64,000 nt of DNA from Microbulbifer mangrovi (GTDB taxonomy: Bacteria > Pseudomonadota > Gammaproteobacteria > Pseudomonadales > Cellvibrionaceae). Each line of letters starts with the position of its first letter. The stretch's first letter is position 1. The translations under genes were made by a program, and so were the position numbers. The stretch spans positions 35,943-99,942 of the forward strand of contig NZ_LZDE01000344.1 in the NCBI RefSeq assembly GCF_002009015.1, in the 5' to 3' direction. Positions 52,475 to 61,545 of this stretch are shown here, one piece after another. The notes beneath the pieces are model-generated. The model ran no database searches. It had not been told where the DNA came from and worked only from the letters and a program-made list of their open reading frames with translations.

Positions 52475-55387
52475 TCACAGTTTTTCTTCGTGCAGATCCA
52501 GCGCCAGTCCCGCGTCGCGTCCCTGACTCCCGGTGACTACCGCGGTGCTGGCTTTTTCCGCCTGCAGGTAGGTTTTCCCCACCCGCTGCAGATCCATCAG
52601 GCTGACCTCGGAAACCTTGCGGCGGAACTCCTGGCGAATGGCATGGGTGCGGCCATACAGGTTGGAATGGAAGGCCTTTTTGGCTTCGCCGGCGGGGGAG
52701 CCCGGCTTGTCCATGCTGCCGACCACGCCGAGGATGGCTTCTTCTACCTGTGATTCATCGTGAGTTTCATTCAGTAGCCATTCCACCGACGCATCGAAGT
52801 CCTGCAGAGTTTCTGCCATACGCGGATCGCGGTATGAGTAGAAACGGAATGCGCCAATGTTGACGTCGTGGCTGGCACCGCCACCGTAGGCGCCGCCCTG
52901 TTCGCGGATGGTGCGGTGCAGGTAACCGTTGCGCAGGAACCCGCCCAGTACTGCCAGAGCCGGGGCATCGTCATGTGACATCGGCACGGTCGGATAGGCT
53001 TTGGAGCAGAAGTTGACCTGGCTGTTGGCCAGCCACACTTCCTGGATTTTACGCGGGGTAAACGGTGCTTCTTCCCGATTGGTCGTTGGCTCGCTGCTTT
53101 TCGCCAGCGGGCTCAGTGCCGCGGTAAAGTCTGCCAGGCGATCCTCTTCCCCGACCACCAGGAACTGGCGGTTGGCATTGAGGATTTTCTGGTGGATCGC
53201 ACTGAACTGACCAGCCAGGGCTTCCAGCCCCTGGTTACTATCCAGGCTTTTGACCAGGGCCTTGAGCTGGCGCAGGCCGAGCAGGCCGCCAGACTCGTGT
53301 CCTTCCCAGGCTGCGCGGTTGAACCCGGCACTGGCGGCCGCCATGGCGAGGGCGTGTCCACTGCCGACAACGGACTGTTCGCGGCGCGCCAGGGTTTGTA
53401 GCAGCAGTTCCTTGATGCGCGGCAGCTCGTCAAAGCGCACCTGCTCCATGGTGGCCTGCATCAGTTCGGTGAGTCCCGCCTGGTTTGCAGCCAGCGCTTT
53501 GCCGGAGAGGATAAAGTGACCGGATTGGCTGTCCAGATCGTCAAGCTTGGTGCGGTGGCTGGTAAAGCTGTGCAGGGAGCCCGCCACGGCGGCCTGCCAC
53601 TGCTGGACTTCCAGATAGTTCTTGTCGCCGAGACCCAGCTCGCTCAGTGTCTGGCAGTAGTAGGGCACCAGGACGCGCTCTTCGTCGGTAAAATCCGGCA
53701 GCGTTGCAACCAGCTGCTGGTATACCAGCCCGTTGGTGCCGGCACCGTAGCGGGTCACCCGGGTATTGTTCAGCTCGATTTTTTCCCCTTCTACCTTGGG
53801 CAGTTCCGCGGGAATATCCTCTACACCTACCTTCGGCAGGATCGACTCATCGTCCTTGCGCAACTGGCGTTCTGCGAGGGCTTTGGTTGTCTGGATGATC
53901 TGCTGTTTCTCGCCATCCGTGAGTTCCGCTTTGAGTTGTGCAAGGCGGGCTTTTTCCGCCTGCTCCTCACGGACAGCCAGCTCGGCGTCTGGCGACAGTA
54001 CCAGGCGCACACGGTGCTGGTTTTCCAGCAGTAGCTGGCGCGCAGCATTGGCGATAAATTTGGGGTCCTGGATTTGCTCGCGGAGTTTTTCCAGTGCGGC
54101 ATCAATGTTCAGCAGACCGATGGCATCGCCGCGGTGAGTAGCGCCGGTGAGTGCGGTAAGGATCAGCTGTAGACCGTAAGGGTAGCCGTCACCACCAATT
54201 TCCCGCTGCTGTAGTTCCAGCTGGTGGAGTGCGGCGGAAACCTGATCGTAGGGCACGCCGTTTTCTGCAACGTCTTCGAGTACCTTGAGCACCTGTTGTT
54301 CCAGCTCGTCTGCACGCTCCCGTTCGCTACCCTCGATACCGCAGACAAACACCAGCTCGCGCTGGGAGTCGTCGAGGCCGCAGAGGGGGGAGGGGGAGTG
54401 GCCGAGTTCAGTTGTCTCCAGAAGGTGCATCAGCGGCGAGGCACTGTTGTCCAGCAGAACACCCGACAGCAGGTGTGCGGTCAGCGCCTGTTCCAGGTCG
54501 GTAACGTCGCCGAGCAGCCAGCCCAGGACGATATGGGTTTTCTCATCCAGGGACTCTTCGCCGGAAAGCGGATACTTTTCTTCTACTCGCACCGGAGCGC
54601 TGTACAGTTTTTCCCGACCCACTTCCACGGTTTTGTGGAGTTGGTCGAATTTGTGCAGGGCTTTTTCTTCGAAGATTGCCTGATGCTCTGCTGCCTCTAT
54701 ATCACCGAAGGTCATGAAGATGGCGTTGCTCGGGTGATAGTGAGTGCGGTAGAAACTCACCAGCTGATCGTAGGTGAGGTCGGGGATATCCGCGGGCTCA
54801 CCACCGGAATTGAAATGATAGGTGGTGGTGGGGAACAGATATTTGCTCAGTTTCTGCCACAATTGGGAGGTGACAGAACTCATCGCGCCTTTCATCTCGT
54901 TGAACACAACGCCTTTGAATACCAGATCACTGTCCGCGTTGTCCGGGTCGGCAAATTCCAGGCGGTGTCCTTCCTGGGCGAAATCCAGAGGATCGAGACG
55001 GGCGAAAAACACCGCATCGAGATACACGTCCAGCAGGTTATCGAAATCCTTGCGGTTCTGGCTGGCGAACGGATAGGCGGTCCAGTCGGAGCTGGTGAAG
55101 GCATTCATAAAGGTATTGAGTGAACGCCGGATCATCATGAAGAACGGGTCGCGCACCGGGTATTTGTCACTGCCGCAGAGGGCGGTGTGTTCGAGAATAT
55201 GGGCGACGCCGGTGGAGTCTTCGGGTACGGTGCGCAGCGCAACCAGGAATACGTTCTCCGGGTTGTCGGCGGCAATATGCAGATGCTGCGCGCCGGTACG
55301 GCGATGACGGTACTCTTCCACACGTACGCCGAGGGACTCGATCTCGGCACTGGTAATCGGCTCAAATGCGGGGTGTACGTTGCTCAA
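52475..55387 (-). CDS. M16C metallopeptidase, presequence-protease (PreP)-like
   Basis: This clamshell zinc peptidase degrades unfolded peptides. I place the start at the TTG at 55387 because GGAG precedes it, giving 970 residues; another TTG at 55447 lacks a site. The inverted zinc motif HxxEH is His63-Ile-Leu-Glu-His67 (VAHILEHTALC), followed by FMMIRRSLNTFMNAFTSSDWT, the PreP signature. The inactive C-terminal half contains GGAYGGGASHD, important for substrate binding. No signal peptide is present, suggesting a cytoplasmic role. It is upstream of cmoA. Confidence 0.94.
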   Translation of the reverse strand: MSNVHPAFEPITSAEIESLGVRVEEYRHRRTGAQHLHIAADNPENVFLVALRTVPEDSTGVAHILEHTALCGSDKYPVRDPFFMMIRRSLNTFMNAFTSSDWTAYPFASQNRKDFDNLLDVYLDAVFFARLDPLDFAQEGHRLEFADPDNADSDLVFKGVVFNEMKGAMSSVTSQLWQKLSKYLFPTTTYHFNSGGEPADIPDLTYDQLVSFYRTHYHPSNAIFMTFGDIEAAEHQAIFEEKALHKFDQLHKTVEVGREKLYSAPVRVEEKYPLSGEESLDEKTHIVLGWLLGDVTDLEQALTAHLLSGVLLDNSASPLMHLLETTELGHSPSPLCGLDDSQRELVFVCGIEGSERERADELEQQVLKVLEDVAENGVPYDQVSAALHQLELQQREIGGDGYPYGLQLILTALTGATHRGDAIGLLNIDAALEKLREQIQDPKFIANAARQLLLENQHRVRLVLSPDAELAVREEQAEKARLAQLKAELTDGEKQQIIQTTKALAERQLRKDDESILPKVGVEDIPAELPKVEGEKIELNNTRVTRYGAGTNGLVYQQLVATLPDFTDEERVLVPYYCQTLSELGLGDKNYLEVQQWQAAVAGSLHSFTSHRTKLDDLDSQSGHFILSGKALAANQAGLTELMQATMEQVRFDELPRIKELLLQTLARREQSVVGSGHALAMAAASAGFNRAAWEGHESGGLLGLRQLKALVKSLDSNQGLEALAGQFSAIHQKILNANRQFLVVGEEDRLADFTAALSPLAKSSEPTTNREEAPFTPRKIQEVWLANSQVNFCSKAYPTVPMSHDDAPALAVLGGFLRNGYLHRTIREQGGAYGGGASHDVNIGAFRFYSYRDPRMAETLQDFDASVEWLLNETHDESQVEEAILGVVGSMDKPGSPAGEAKKAFHSNLYGRTHAIRQEFRRKVSEVSLMDLQRVGKTYLQAEKASTAVVTGSQGRDAGLALDLHEEKL

Positions 55388-55583
55388 AAGACTGCTCCAA
55401 TGGGTAAGTTGCAGTTGCCGGGACTGGCTCGGGTTGGGTCCCGGCAAAATCGGCGGCCATTTTAGCGCTCCGGATGGGCGAAATGACAGGGTTGACAGGA
55501 GAGTGTTGACACCTGCGCCATCGGTGCGAAACTTCGGCCTTTATTCTTTGACGCAATAAATGTAGTCGAAAGGGGGATGTGCG

Positions 55584-56297
55584 TTGAACTGGATGGACTA
55601 TGCGAGCCTGGCAGGGTTTTGCCTGATTTGGGCTGGCTATACGGTGTTTGCCCGCCGCAAAGCGAAAACGGCGTGGTGCCTGGCGTCCTCTATGCAATGG
55701 TATCGGGTCGAGTGGATGTTGCGCATGTTGGAACGGGATATGCGTATGCCGGATGCGGCCATCCTCAGCAACCTGGAGCGGGTCATCGGTTTCTTCGCCT
55801 CCACCAGCATCCTGATCCTGGCAGGTCTGGTTACGGCACTGTCCGCAAACAGTGCCGCGGTGGAAGTGCTTAGCAGCCTGCCTTTTGCCCAGACCACTAC
55901 GGTGGAGCAGTTTGAGATCAAGGTCATGGTGCTCATCGTGATCTACATCTTTGCGTTCTTCAATTTCACCTGGTCTCTGCGCCAGTACTCCTTTGCCAAT
56001 GTATTGCTGGGGGCGGCGCCCGCAGTGGATGAGGAGGAGGTGACCCGAGAGGAGCGTCGCCGCTACGCGATCAGTGCTGCAAAAGTGATCGATCAGGCGG
56101 GGCACAGCTACAACTACGGTTTGCGCTCCTTCTATTTCTCCATGGCGGTGATGGGCTGGTTCGTACATCCCATCCTGTTCGTTTTCGGCTATCTGGCGGT
56201 CATATGGGTGCTTTATATGCGGGAATTCCGCTCGCGTACCCTGCAGGTCATCCTTGCCGCGGAAGGGCGCTCATTGGATCAGGTGCGGGACAAGTAG
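55584..56297 (+). CDS. DUF599 family membrane protein
   Basis: This 237-residue protein starts with TTG at 55584 after AAAGGGGG. About four hydrophobic helices occur at residues 6-22, 66-86, 108-133 and 185-212. The DUF599 pattern RRRYAISAAKVIDQAGHSYNYGLRSFYF is present. The function is not known. It diverges from the PreP-like gene and precedes cmoM by 37 bp. Confidence 0.86.
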   Translation: MNWMDYASLAGFCLIWAGYTVFARRKAKTAWCLASSMQWYRVEWMLRMLERDMRMPDAAILSNLERVIGFFASTSILILAGLVTALSANSAAVEVLSSLPFAQTTTVEQFEIKVMVLIVIYIFAFFNFTWSLRQYSFANVLLGAAPAVDEEEVTREERRRYAISAAKVIDQAGHSYNYGLRSFYFSMAVMGWFVHPILFVFGYLAVIWVLYMREFRSRTLQVILAAEGRSLDQVRDK

Positions 56298-56334
56298 CCA
56301 GAGATGAAGCAAATTGTTAGCACGTGGACACGCC

Positions 56335-57129
56335 GTGGGTGACCGGAACTTTGATGATCTCGCAGAGCGCTTCAAAAGGCGGATTTACGGCGGCCTGAAA
56401 GGGGATATCCGCCTTGCGGTACTGAACCGGGACCTGGCTCCGACCCTGAACTCTGATCAGGCCGATGGAGCGCGCCGGATACTCAAAGTGGTGGATGCGG
56501 GTGGCGGGCAAGGACAGTTTGCCCTGGATCTGGCTGCCGCCGGGCATCAAGTCTGGCTCACCGATATTTCTGCGGCAATGCTGGAATTGGCCAGGGAACA
56601 GGTAGCTGTACGTGAGCTTGAAGGGCGCGTGCAAACCTTGCAGTTGCCGCTGCAGTCGATCTCTTCCGATGCGCGCATACCCGCCGCGGACCTTTTGCTA
56701 TGTCACGCGGTGCTGGAGTGGCTCGAGGCGCCGCAGCAGGCGCTGGTGCATCTGGCTGAGAGTCTCCAACCTTCCGGATACCTTTCCCTGACTTTCTATA
56801 ATCGTCGCGCGTTGGAGTTTCGCTTGCTGCAGCGCGGGAGCCTGCGTCAGCTGGATCGCAATCGACAAAGTGGTGACTGGGGCGGGCATCCGGGAAGTTT
56901 GACCCCGAAAAACCCGCTGTTGTCGGAAGAAGTCATGGGATGGGTGGAACAGGCGGGGCTGTCTGTTGTGGCCCACAGTGGTATTCGCTGTTTCCACGAT
57001 TTCATGACGCCGGAAATGCGCGACAAGCTGCCGACGGAAGCCATTGTCGAGAAGGAGCTGACTTACTCCCGTATCGATCCCTATCGACAGCTGGCCCGCT
57101 ACGTACACCTGCTGTGCCGGCGGGCCTGA
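56335..57129 (+). CDS. cmoM: tRNA 5-carboxymethoxyuridine methyltransferase CmoM
   Basis: CmoM methylates the carboxyl group of cmo5U34, completing the pathway of CmoA and CmoB. I start at the GTG at 56335 because the protein then begins (M)GDRNFDDLAERF, in line with E. coli CmoM; a TTG at 56314 only adds seven residues. The SAM motif VVDAGGGQGQFALDLAAAGH follows near residue 50. The motif RNFDD…IYGGLKGDIRLA is diagnostic. It may be co-transcribed with the DUF599 gene. Confidence 0.9.
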   Translation: MGDRNFDDLAERFKRRIYGGLKGDIRLAVLNRDLAPTLNSDQADGARRILKVVDAGGGQGQFALDLAAAGHQVWLTDISAAMLELAREQVAVRELEGRVQTLQLPLQSISSDARIPAADLLLCHAVLEWLEAPQQALVHLAESLQPSGYLSLTFYNRRALEFRLLQRGSLRQLDRNRQSGDWGGHPGSLTPKNPLLSEEVMGWVEQAGLSVVAHSGIRCFHDFMTPEMRDKLPTEAIVEKELTYSRIDPYRQLARYVHLLCRRA

Positions 57130-57131
57130 AA

Positions 57132-57674
57132 TTACTGACCGTCGAGCTGTTTCAGCAGCAGGGCCTTGGCGGCATTGATACGGGAGGCGAGGTAGTCGTT
57201 GCCGCCGCGATCGGGGTGAAACTTCTGGATCAGCTTGCGGTGCGCACCGATGATTTCTTCGCGGCTTGCATCGGCGGATACGCTCAGGATCTTGCGCGCT
57301 TCTTGCAGGGTTAACTGGGGCTCATGGGGCCTCTGGCTCGCGCCGCCCGCACCGGACTGCTGTTGTTGTCCGTCCTCTTCCCGGTCTGCTTTATTTCGCT
57401 CTGCCTTGGCTTGTGCGTGCTTGGCGATCAGCGGCGCTATCCAGGGAAGGTGCCGCCCGAACATGCGCCAGAGTCGGTTTACAATCGGCAGTACCACCGC
57501 CACTGCGGCGCCGACCCAGTGCAGGCGTCCTGTAATAGCGAGTAGGACAGCAGCCAGTGCCAGGGCAATCAATACCCACTGAATGATGAGTTTGCGCCGC
57601 TGTTCCGGCGGGCTGTATTTGAATTTCTGGATTGCCAGCCAGGCGAAAATACCGACGGCAATTAACAGGATCAT
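57132..57674 (-). CDS. Membrane-anchored J-domain protein
   Basis: The ATG at 57674 gives 180 residues; a TTG three codons upstream is possible. Two hydrophobic segments (residues about 2-17 and 34-66) precede a glutamine-rich charged linker and a C-terminal J domain (LTLQEARKILSVSADASREEIIGAHRKLIQKFHPDRGG), with the catalytic HPD intact. The layout resembles the mitochondrial Pam18/TIM14 and bacterial DjlC-like co-chaperones that recruit Hsp70 to a membrane. No DnaK gene is nearby. It is convergent with cmoM, with two bases between them. Confidence 0.85.
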   Translation of the reverse strand: MILLIAVGIFAWLAIQKFKYSPPEQRRKLIIQWVLIALALAAVLLAITGRLHWVGAAVAVVLPIVNRLWRMFGRHLPWIAPLIAKHAQAKAERNKADREEDGQQQQSGAGGASQRPHEPQLTLQEARKILSVSADASREEIIGAHRKLIQKFHPDRGGNDYLASRINAAKALLLKQLDGQ

Positions 57675-57729
57675 GCGGCCCAAGGTGTGCTGCTCCCGGG
57701 TGATTCGACTACGTTAGGCCGCAAGCGTA

Positions 57730-58989
57730 TCAGATGTCGATACGAAAGCCGACGGCCATAAAGTCATCAACCACCGGCTGTGCCACCTCGTTACTGGCGT
57801 CGACGGCATTTTCCCAGTAAAGCCGAACACGTTCGTTCCAGCGGTACTGGAACCCGAGGTAGTACTGAGCCAGTTTGTATCTGTCACCGCGTACGAGTGC
57901 AGCTTCAAACCCAGGATCATCCGAAACCAGGTAATTGTGCCCGCCGTATACGGAATAACAGTTATCGCGGCCCCACGTATAACTGAGGAATGACTCGGAT
58001 CCTTTGGCATCGAAAAAGTTGGTGATACCGACAACGGAACCGGGGGGAGCCAGCTCGTTGTTCTGGGAGCGCTGGAATACCACTGCACCGTAGAACCCTT
58101 TGGCAAAGGCTTGCTGGCCGTAGTACATGCCCAGGGCGGAGGTCCAATCGTTACTACTGGCGCTGAACGCGTATTCATCGGTGATCAATATGGGCTCGTC
58201 GCCCGAGATGTCGTAGAGCAAGCCGTCGCTGCTCGAAATATCCAGTTTTACCCGATTGAACGCAGCGCCGATAAAGAAGCCGTCACCGATATCGGCGCGG
58301 TAAACTGCTGCGATACCGTGGCTGAGGCCGTACTCGCAGTCTCGCGGCGGGCACACGAGTCGAGTTTCGGGTGTCAGTTCAACGTCAATTTCCAGTTGGG
58401 CCACATGCTGTGCGGCCTGAAGGCCAATCTTGAACTCGCCTGCTTCAAACTCCCATGCTTTGCGCCATGCGAAAGCGCTATCTGCGCGTCCGGTGCCGGT
58501 TACGCCACCGTCTGTGCCCAGACCATAAGTACCGCTGGCGAGGCCACCGGACACGTTGAACCAGTCAGTGATATAGGTGACTTCGTAATACACACCCCAC
58601 TGTTTGCCGGCAGAAAACTCGCCCCACTTCGGGTGCTTGGCAAAGGCATGCCCCTGGCGGAGGAAGAGCGACTGGTTTCTGTCCCCTGGCGCCGCCTGCT
58701 GGTCGCCCTGAATCACGATGTTCTGGGCAGAATTGATGGCTGCAACACCCCATTCCAAGTTGAAGCCGGTGTCCCAATTGTCGTAGGCCGGTACGTTCAG
58801 ACCGAAGCGGATGCGCGAGGCGCCGTTCTGCATGCTGGTATTGCCCATGGTGTTGACCATGTGGGCGGTAAAGTAACCCTCCATATAGAGAGTGACTTCG
58901 TTTGATTGGTAAATGGGCACCGCATTTGCATTTAGCGCCGCAGCGCCAAGGGCGCTGGCCAGCAATGTTCTGCGGATACTTATTGTCAT
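57730..58989 (-). CDS. Outer-membrane porin-like protein
   Basis: The ATG at 58989 opens a signal peptide (ISIRRTLLASALGAAALNANA) and gives 419 residues; a longer frame to 59061 is unlikely. The mature protein shows repeated amphipathic beta-strands typical of general porins (VTLYMEGYFTAHMVN, SRIRFGLNVPAY … LFLRQGHAFAKHPKWGEFSAGKQWGVYYEV), ending in a strand (FMAVGFRIDI). Two cysteines (CPPRDC) may form a loop disulfide. It resembles Gram-negative porins of marine Gammaproteobacteria. The substrate is unknown. Confidence 0.78.
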   Translation of the reverse strand: MTISIRRTLLASALGAAALNANAVPIYQSNEVTLYMEGYFTAHMVNTMGNTSMQNGASRIRFGLNVPAYDNWDTGFNLEWGVAAINSAQNIVIQGDQQAAPGDRNQSLFLRQGHAFAKHPKWGEFSAGKQWGVYYEVTYITDWFNVSGGLASGTYGLGTDGGVTGTGRADSAFAWRKAWEFEAGEFKIGLQAAQHVAQLEIDVELTPETRLVCPPRDCEYGLSHGIAAVYRADIGDGFFIGAAFNRVKLDISSSDGLLYDISGDEPILITDEYAFSASSNDWTSALGMYYGQQAFAKGFYGAVVFQRSQNNELAPPGSVVGITNFFDAKGSESFLSYTWGRDNCYSVYGGHNYLVSDDPGFEAALVRGDRYKLAQYYLGFQYRWNERVRLYWENAVDASNEVAQPVVDDFMAVGFRIDI

Positions 58990-59264
58990 GTCTGTGCTCT
59001 CGCTTGCCGATCCGAAGGGAGAAGCCAAACGGCTTCGGGGAACACCCTGCGGCGGTTCCACCGAAAGTGGCCCTCATGCAAAAGTAGACCAGATAGCCAA
59101 GACGATCCGCTCGATTGGTTACACTTCGCAGAAATGGCAGAGGCTGCATTTTTTTTGTAGAAAGCTCCGCAGTGGAATCGTGCTACCTTCAGTGCGGTTC
59201 CGGTTGAAAAAATCGATTGAAACGCCATCTAAGTGGGCAAGTCATCAATGGAGGGGGTAGATCC

Positions 59265-59882
59265 TTGGCAGAAAGCAATTCTCTCAGCCGTCAGATGTTT
59301 GGATTGACCGTGCGGAAAAATGCGCACCCCGATATGCGCCGCTTGCGGCGCGAGGCAGGAGACGCGAGCCTGCACGGCAACAAATTCTGGAAGAGTTCCT
59401 GCCTCACCATGGACTATCTGAAGCGGCACCCACTGAAAAAGGGCGCGAGGGTGTTGGATCTCGGCTGTGGCTGGGGTTTGGGTGGGATCTTCTGTGCCAA
59501 GGAGTTTGGCGCAAAGGTGACTTCCCTCGACGCGGACCCCAGCGTATTTCCCTTTGCCGAATACCACGCTGAGCTCAACGACGTCAGCATCACTACCTGG
59601 CAGTGCCGCTACGAGAAAGTAACCCAGGCTGATCTGGCGGAGTTTGACGCGGTGATCGGCACGGATATCTGCTTCTGGGACAAGCTGGAGGGGCTATTGT
59701 ACAACCTGACCCGCCGTGCCATGCGTGCCGGAGTAGGGCGGGTCATGCTGGTGGACCCGGGACGCCCCCCGTTTCGGCAGCTCGCCGAGCGCGCCGAGGA
59801 AAAACTCGACGCCCAGTACTTCGAGTGGCAGACTCAGCGCCCGATGAAGGCCAGCGGCTGTATTATGCTCGCCGGTGAATAA
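59265..59882 (+). CDS. Class I SAM methyltransferase (METTL/Nnt1-like)
   Basis: I choose the TTG at 59265 because GGAGGGG lies nine bases upstream; a frame from 59217 lacks a site. The 205-residue protein has motif I VLDLGCGWGLGGIFCAKEFG, then DADPSVFPFAEYHAELN and the post-motif DAVIGTDICFWD. It resembles lysine-methyltransferase-like METTL families (protein or small-molecule N-methylation) rather than RNA enzymes. No target is evident. It precedes msrA by 40 bp. Confidence 0.82.
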   Translation: MAESNSLSRQMFGLTVRKNAHPDMRRLRREAGDASLHGNKFWKSSCLTMDYLKRHPLKKGARVLDLGCGWGLGGIFCAKEFGAKVTSLDADPSVFPFAEYHAELNDVSITTWQCRYEKVTQADLAEFDAVIGTDICFWDKLEGLLYNLTRRAMRAGVGRVMLVDPGRPPFRQLAERAEEKLDAQYFEWQTQRPMKASGCIMLAGE

Positions 59883-59922
59883 CCAGCTTGCTGTGTGGCA
59901 TATACGTTAGAGGTTAAAACTG

Positions 59923-60552
59923 ATGCATTACGACAAGACCCAGATCCCTACCGCCAATGAGGCGCTTCCCGGCCGCCCTGAGGCGATGCCTATCAGTGGC
60001 AAACATTTCGTATCCGGCCACTCCATGGTTGCGCCGTTTCCCGAGGGTATGCAGCAGGCGGTGTTCGGCATGGGCTGCTTCTGGGGCGCAGAGCGTTTGT
60101 TCTGGGAAATCGAGGGCGTGTATGTCACAGCCGTGGGTTATGCCGGCGGTCACACCCCCAACCCGAATTATCAGGAAGTCTGCAGCGGCGGAACCGGGCA
60201 TGCGGAAGTGGTGCTGGTGGTATTTGACCCGAGCAAGGTGAGCTTTGAAGAGCTGCTGCGCCGTTTCTGGGAAGAACACGATCCGACCCAGGGTATGCGC
60301 CAGGGCAATGATCTCGGTACCCAGTACCGGTCCTGTATTTATACCTATGGCGAGGAACAGCTGGCCGAGGCGCAGGCGTCAGAGCGAGCTTTCCAGCAGG
60401 CGCTGGCAGAGAAGGGCTTCGGTGCGATTACCACTGAAATCCAGCCGGCGCCCACGTTTTATTATGCGGAGGAAGATCACCAGCAGTACCTGGCCAAGAA
60501 TCCGGGTGGCTACTGTGGTCTTGCCGGGACCGGCGCCTGCCTGCTGCGCTGA
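59923..60552 (+). CDS. msrA: Peptide-methionine (S)-S-oxide reductase
   Basis: MsrA repairs methionine S-sulfoxide in proteins and peptides. The 209-residue enzyme has the active site [14 protein letters not shown] with nucleophile Cys52, and [27 protein letters not shown] resolving cysteine lies near the C-terminus ([14 protein letters not shown]). An N-terminal extension like that of E. coli MsrA is present. Its stop lies immediately next to the end of the convergent sseA gene (no gap). Confidence 0.96.
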   Translation: MHYDKTQIPTANEALPGRPEAMPISGKHFVSGHSMVAPFPEGMQQAVFGMGCFWGAERLFWEIEGVYVTAVGYAGGHTPNPNYQEVCSGGTGHAEVVLVVFDPSKVSFEELLRRFWEEHDPTQGMRQGNDLGTQYRSCIYTYGEEQLAEAQASERAFQQALAEKGFGAITTEIQPAPTFYYAEEDHQQYLAKNPGGYCGLAGTGACLLR

Positions 60553-61407
60553 TCAGGCCGATGCGGTGCGCGGATGCAAAATATGCGCGCACCAATCACT
60601 CCAGCTACCCGGATACAGCTGCGCTTTGCGTCCAATCAGATGCAAGGAGAAGAGGTTTACGCAGGCAGTAACCCCGGATCCGCAATAACACACGATGTCA
60701 TCGTCTGCCGGAATCGACTGCCAGTTTTCGCGCAGCGCCGGCAACGGCTTGAGAAACCCCTCATCGTCGGTCACTGCCTGCCAGGGCTTGTTGATCGCCC
60801 CCGGAATATGTCCTGCAATGGGATCGATGGGCTCTTCATTCCCAAGAAAACGCTTGGTGTCCCGCGCGTCGACCAATTGCCAGGGCGGATTGTCCAGTCG
60901 GGGGTAGAGGTCATCATAATGCAGCAATTCATTTGCGCGGGCGGCAGCTGTAAAGTCGCCAGTGCACGGCGCTTCCTCTTCACCATGTGCCAGCGGCAAG
61001 CCGGCGTTTTTATAGGCGCTGAAGCCGCCATCTAAAATAGCGACCCGGCTGTGACCAAAGTGTCTCAGCAGCCACCAGGCGCGTGCGGCAAAAGCGAAGC
61101 GCTGATCGTCGTACACGACCACTTGGGTGTCAGAGGAGATACCCACAGAGCGGGCAAATTCGGTGAACTGGCTTGCTGTGGGGAAGGGGTGGCGGCCACC
61201 GTAGCGTTCACAGGGGGCAGAAAGGTCCCTGTGCAGGCTGGCGTAGTGTGCGCCGGGGATATGTTTGCCGAAGTAGGCGTCTTCTCCGGCGTCGGTATCG
61301 GCCAGATCATAGCGGCAATCGAGAATGACCAGTTGACCATTCCCTTGCTCCTGTTGGCCCTGCAGCTCGGCCAGCTTGGAGACTTCAATCACACCCTGAT
61401 AGTTCAT
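60553..61407 (-). CDS. sseA: 3-mercaptopyruvate sulfurtransferase
   Basis: This 284-residue protein has two rhodanese domains. The catalytic cysteine is Cys242 in the loop CGSGVTAC of the second domain; the first domain keeps the fold but not the cysteine. The CGSGVTA loop identifies mercaptopyruvate rather than thiosulfate sulfurtransferase. It supplies sulfane sulfur or takes part in cysteine catabolism. It converges with msrA without any intergenic sequence. Confidence 0.93.
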   Translation of the reverse strand: MNYQGVIEVSKLAELQGQQEQGNGQLVILDCRYDLADTDAGEDAYFGKHIPGAHYASLHRDLSAPCERYGGRHPFPTASQFTEFARSVGISSDTQVVVYDDQRFAFAARAWWLLRHFGHSRVAILDGGFSAYKNAGLPLAHGEEEAPCTGDFTAAARANELLHYDDLYPRLDNPPWQLVDARDTKRFLGNEEPIDPIAGHIPGAINKPWQAVTDDEGFLKPLPALRENWQSIPADDDIVCYCGSGVTACVNLFSLHLIGRKAQLYPGSWSDWCAHILHPRTASA

Positions 61408-61545
61408 AGCTACTGCGTTTTATAGTCGTTATGAGGCTCAAATTAAGCCCCGCGATGCCATTTGTCCAGCGCCTCGTTGCAGGAAATTGTAACGCGGGTT
61501 CGCAGTAGCGGGCGCCAATGAGGTCGTCATTCCCCGCGCCCGCGC

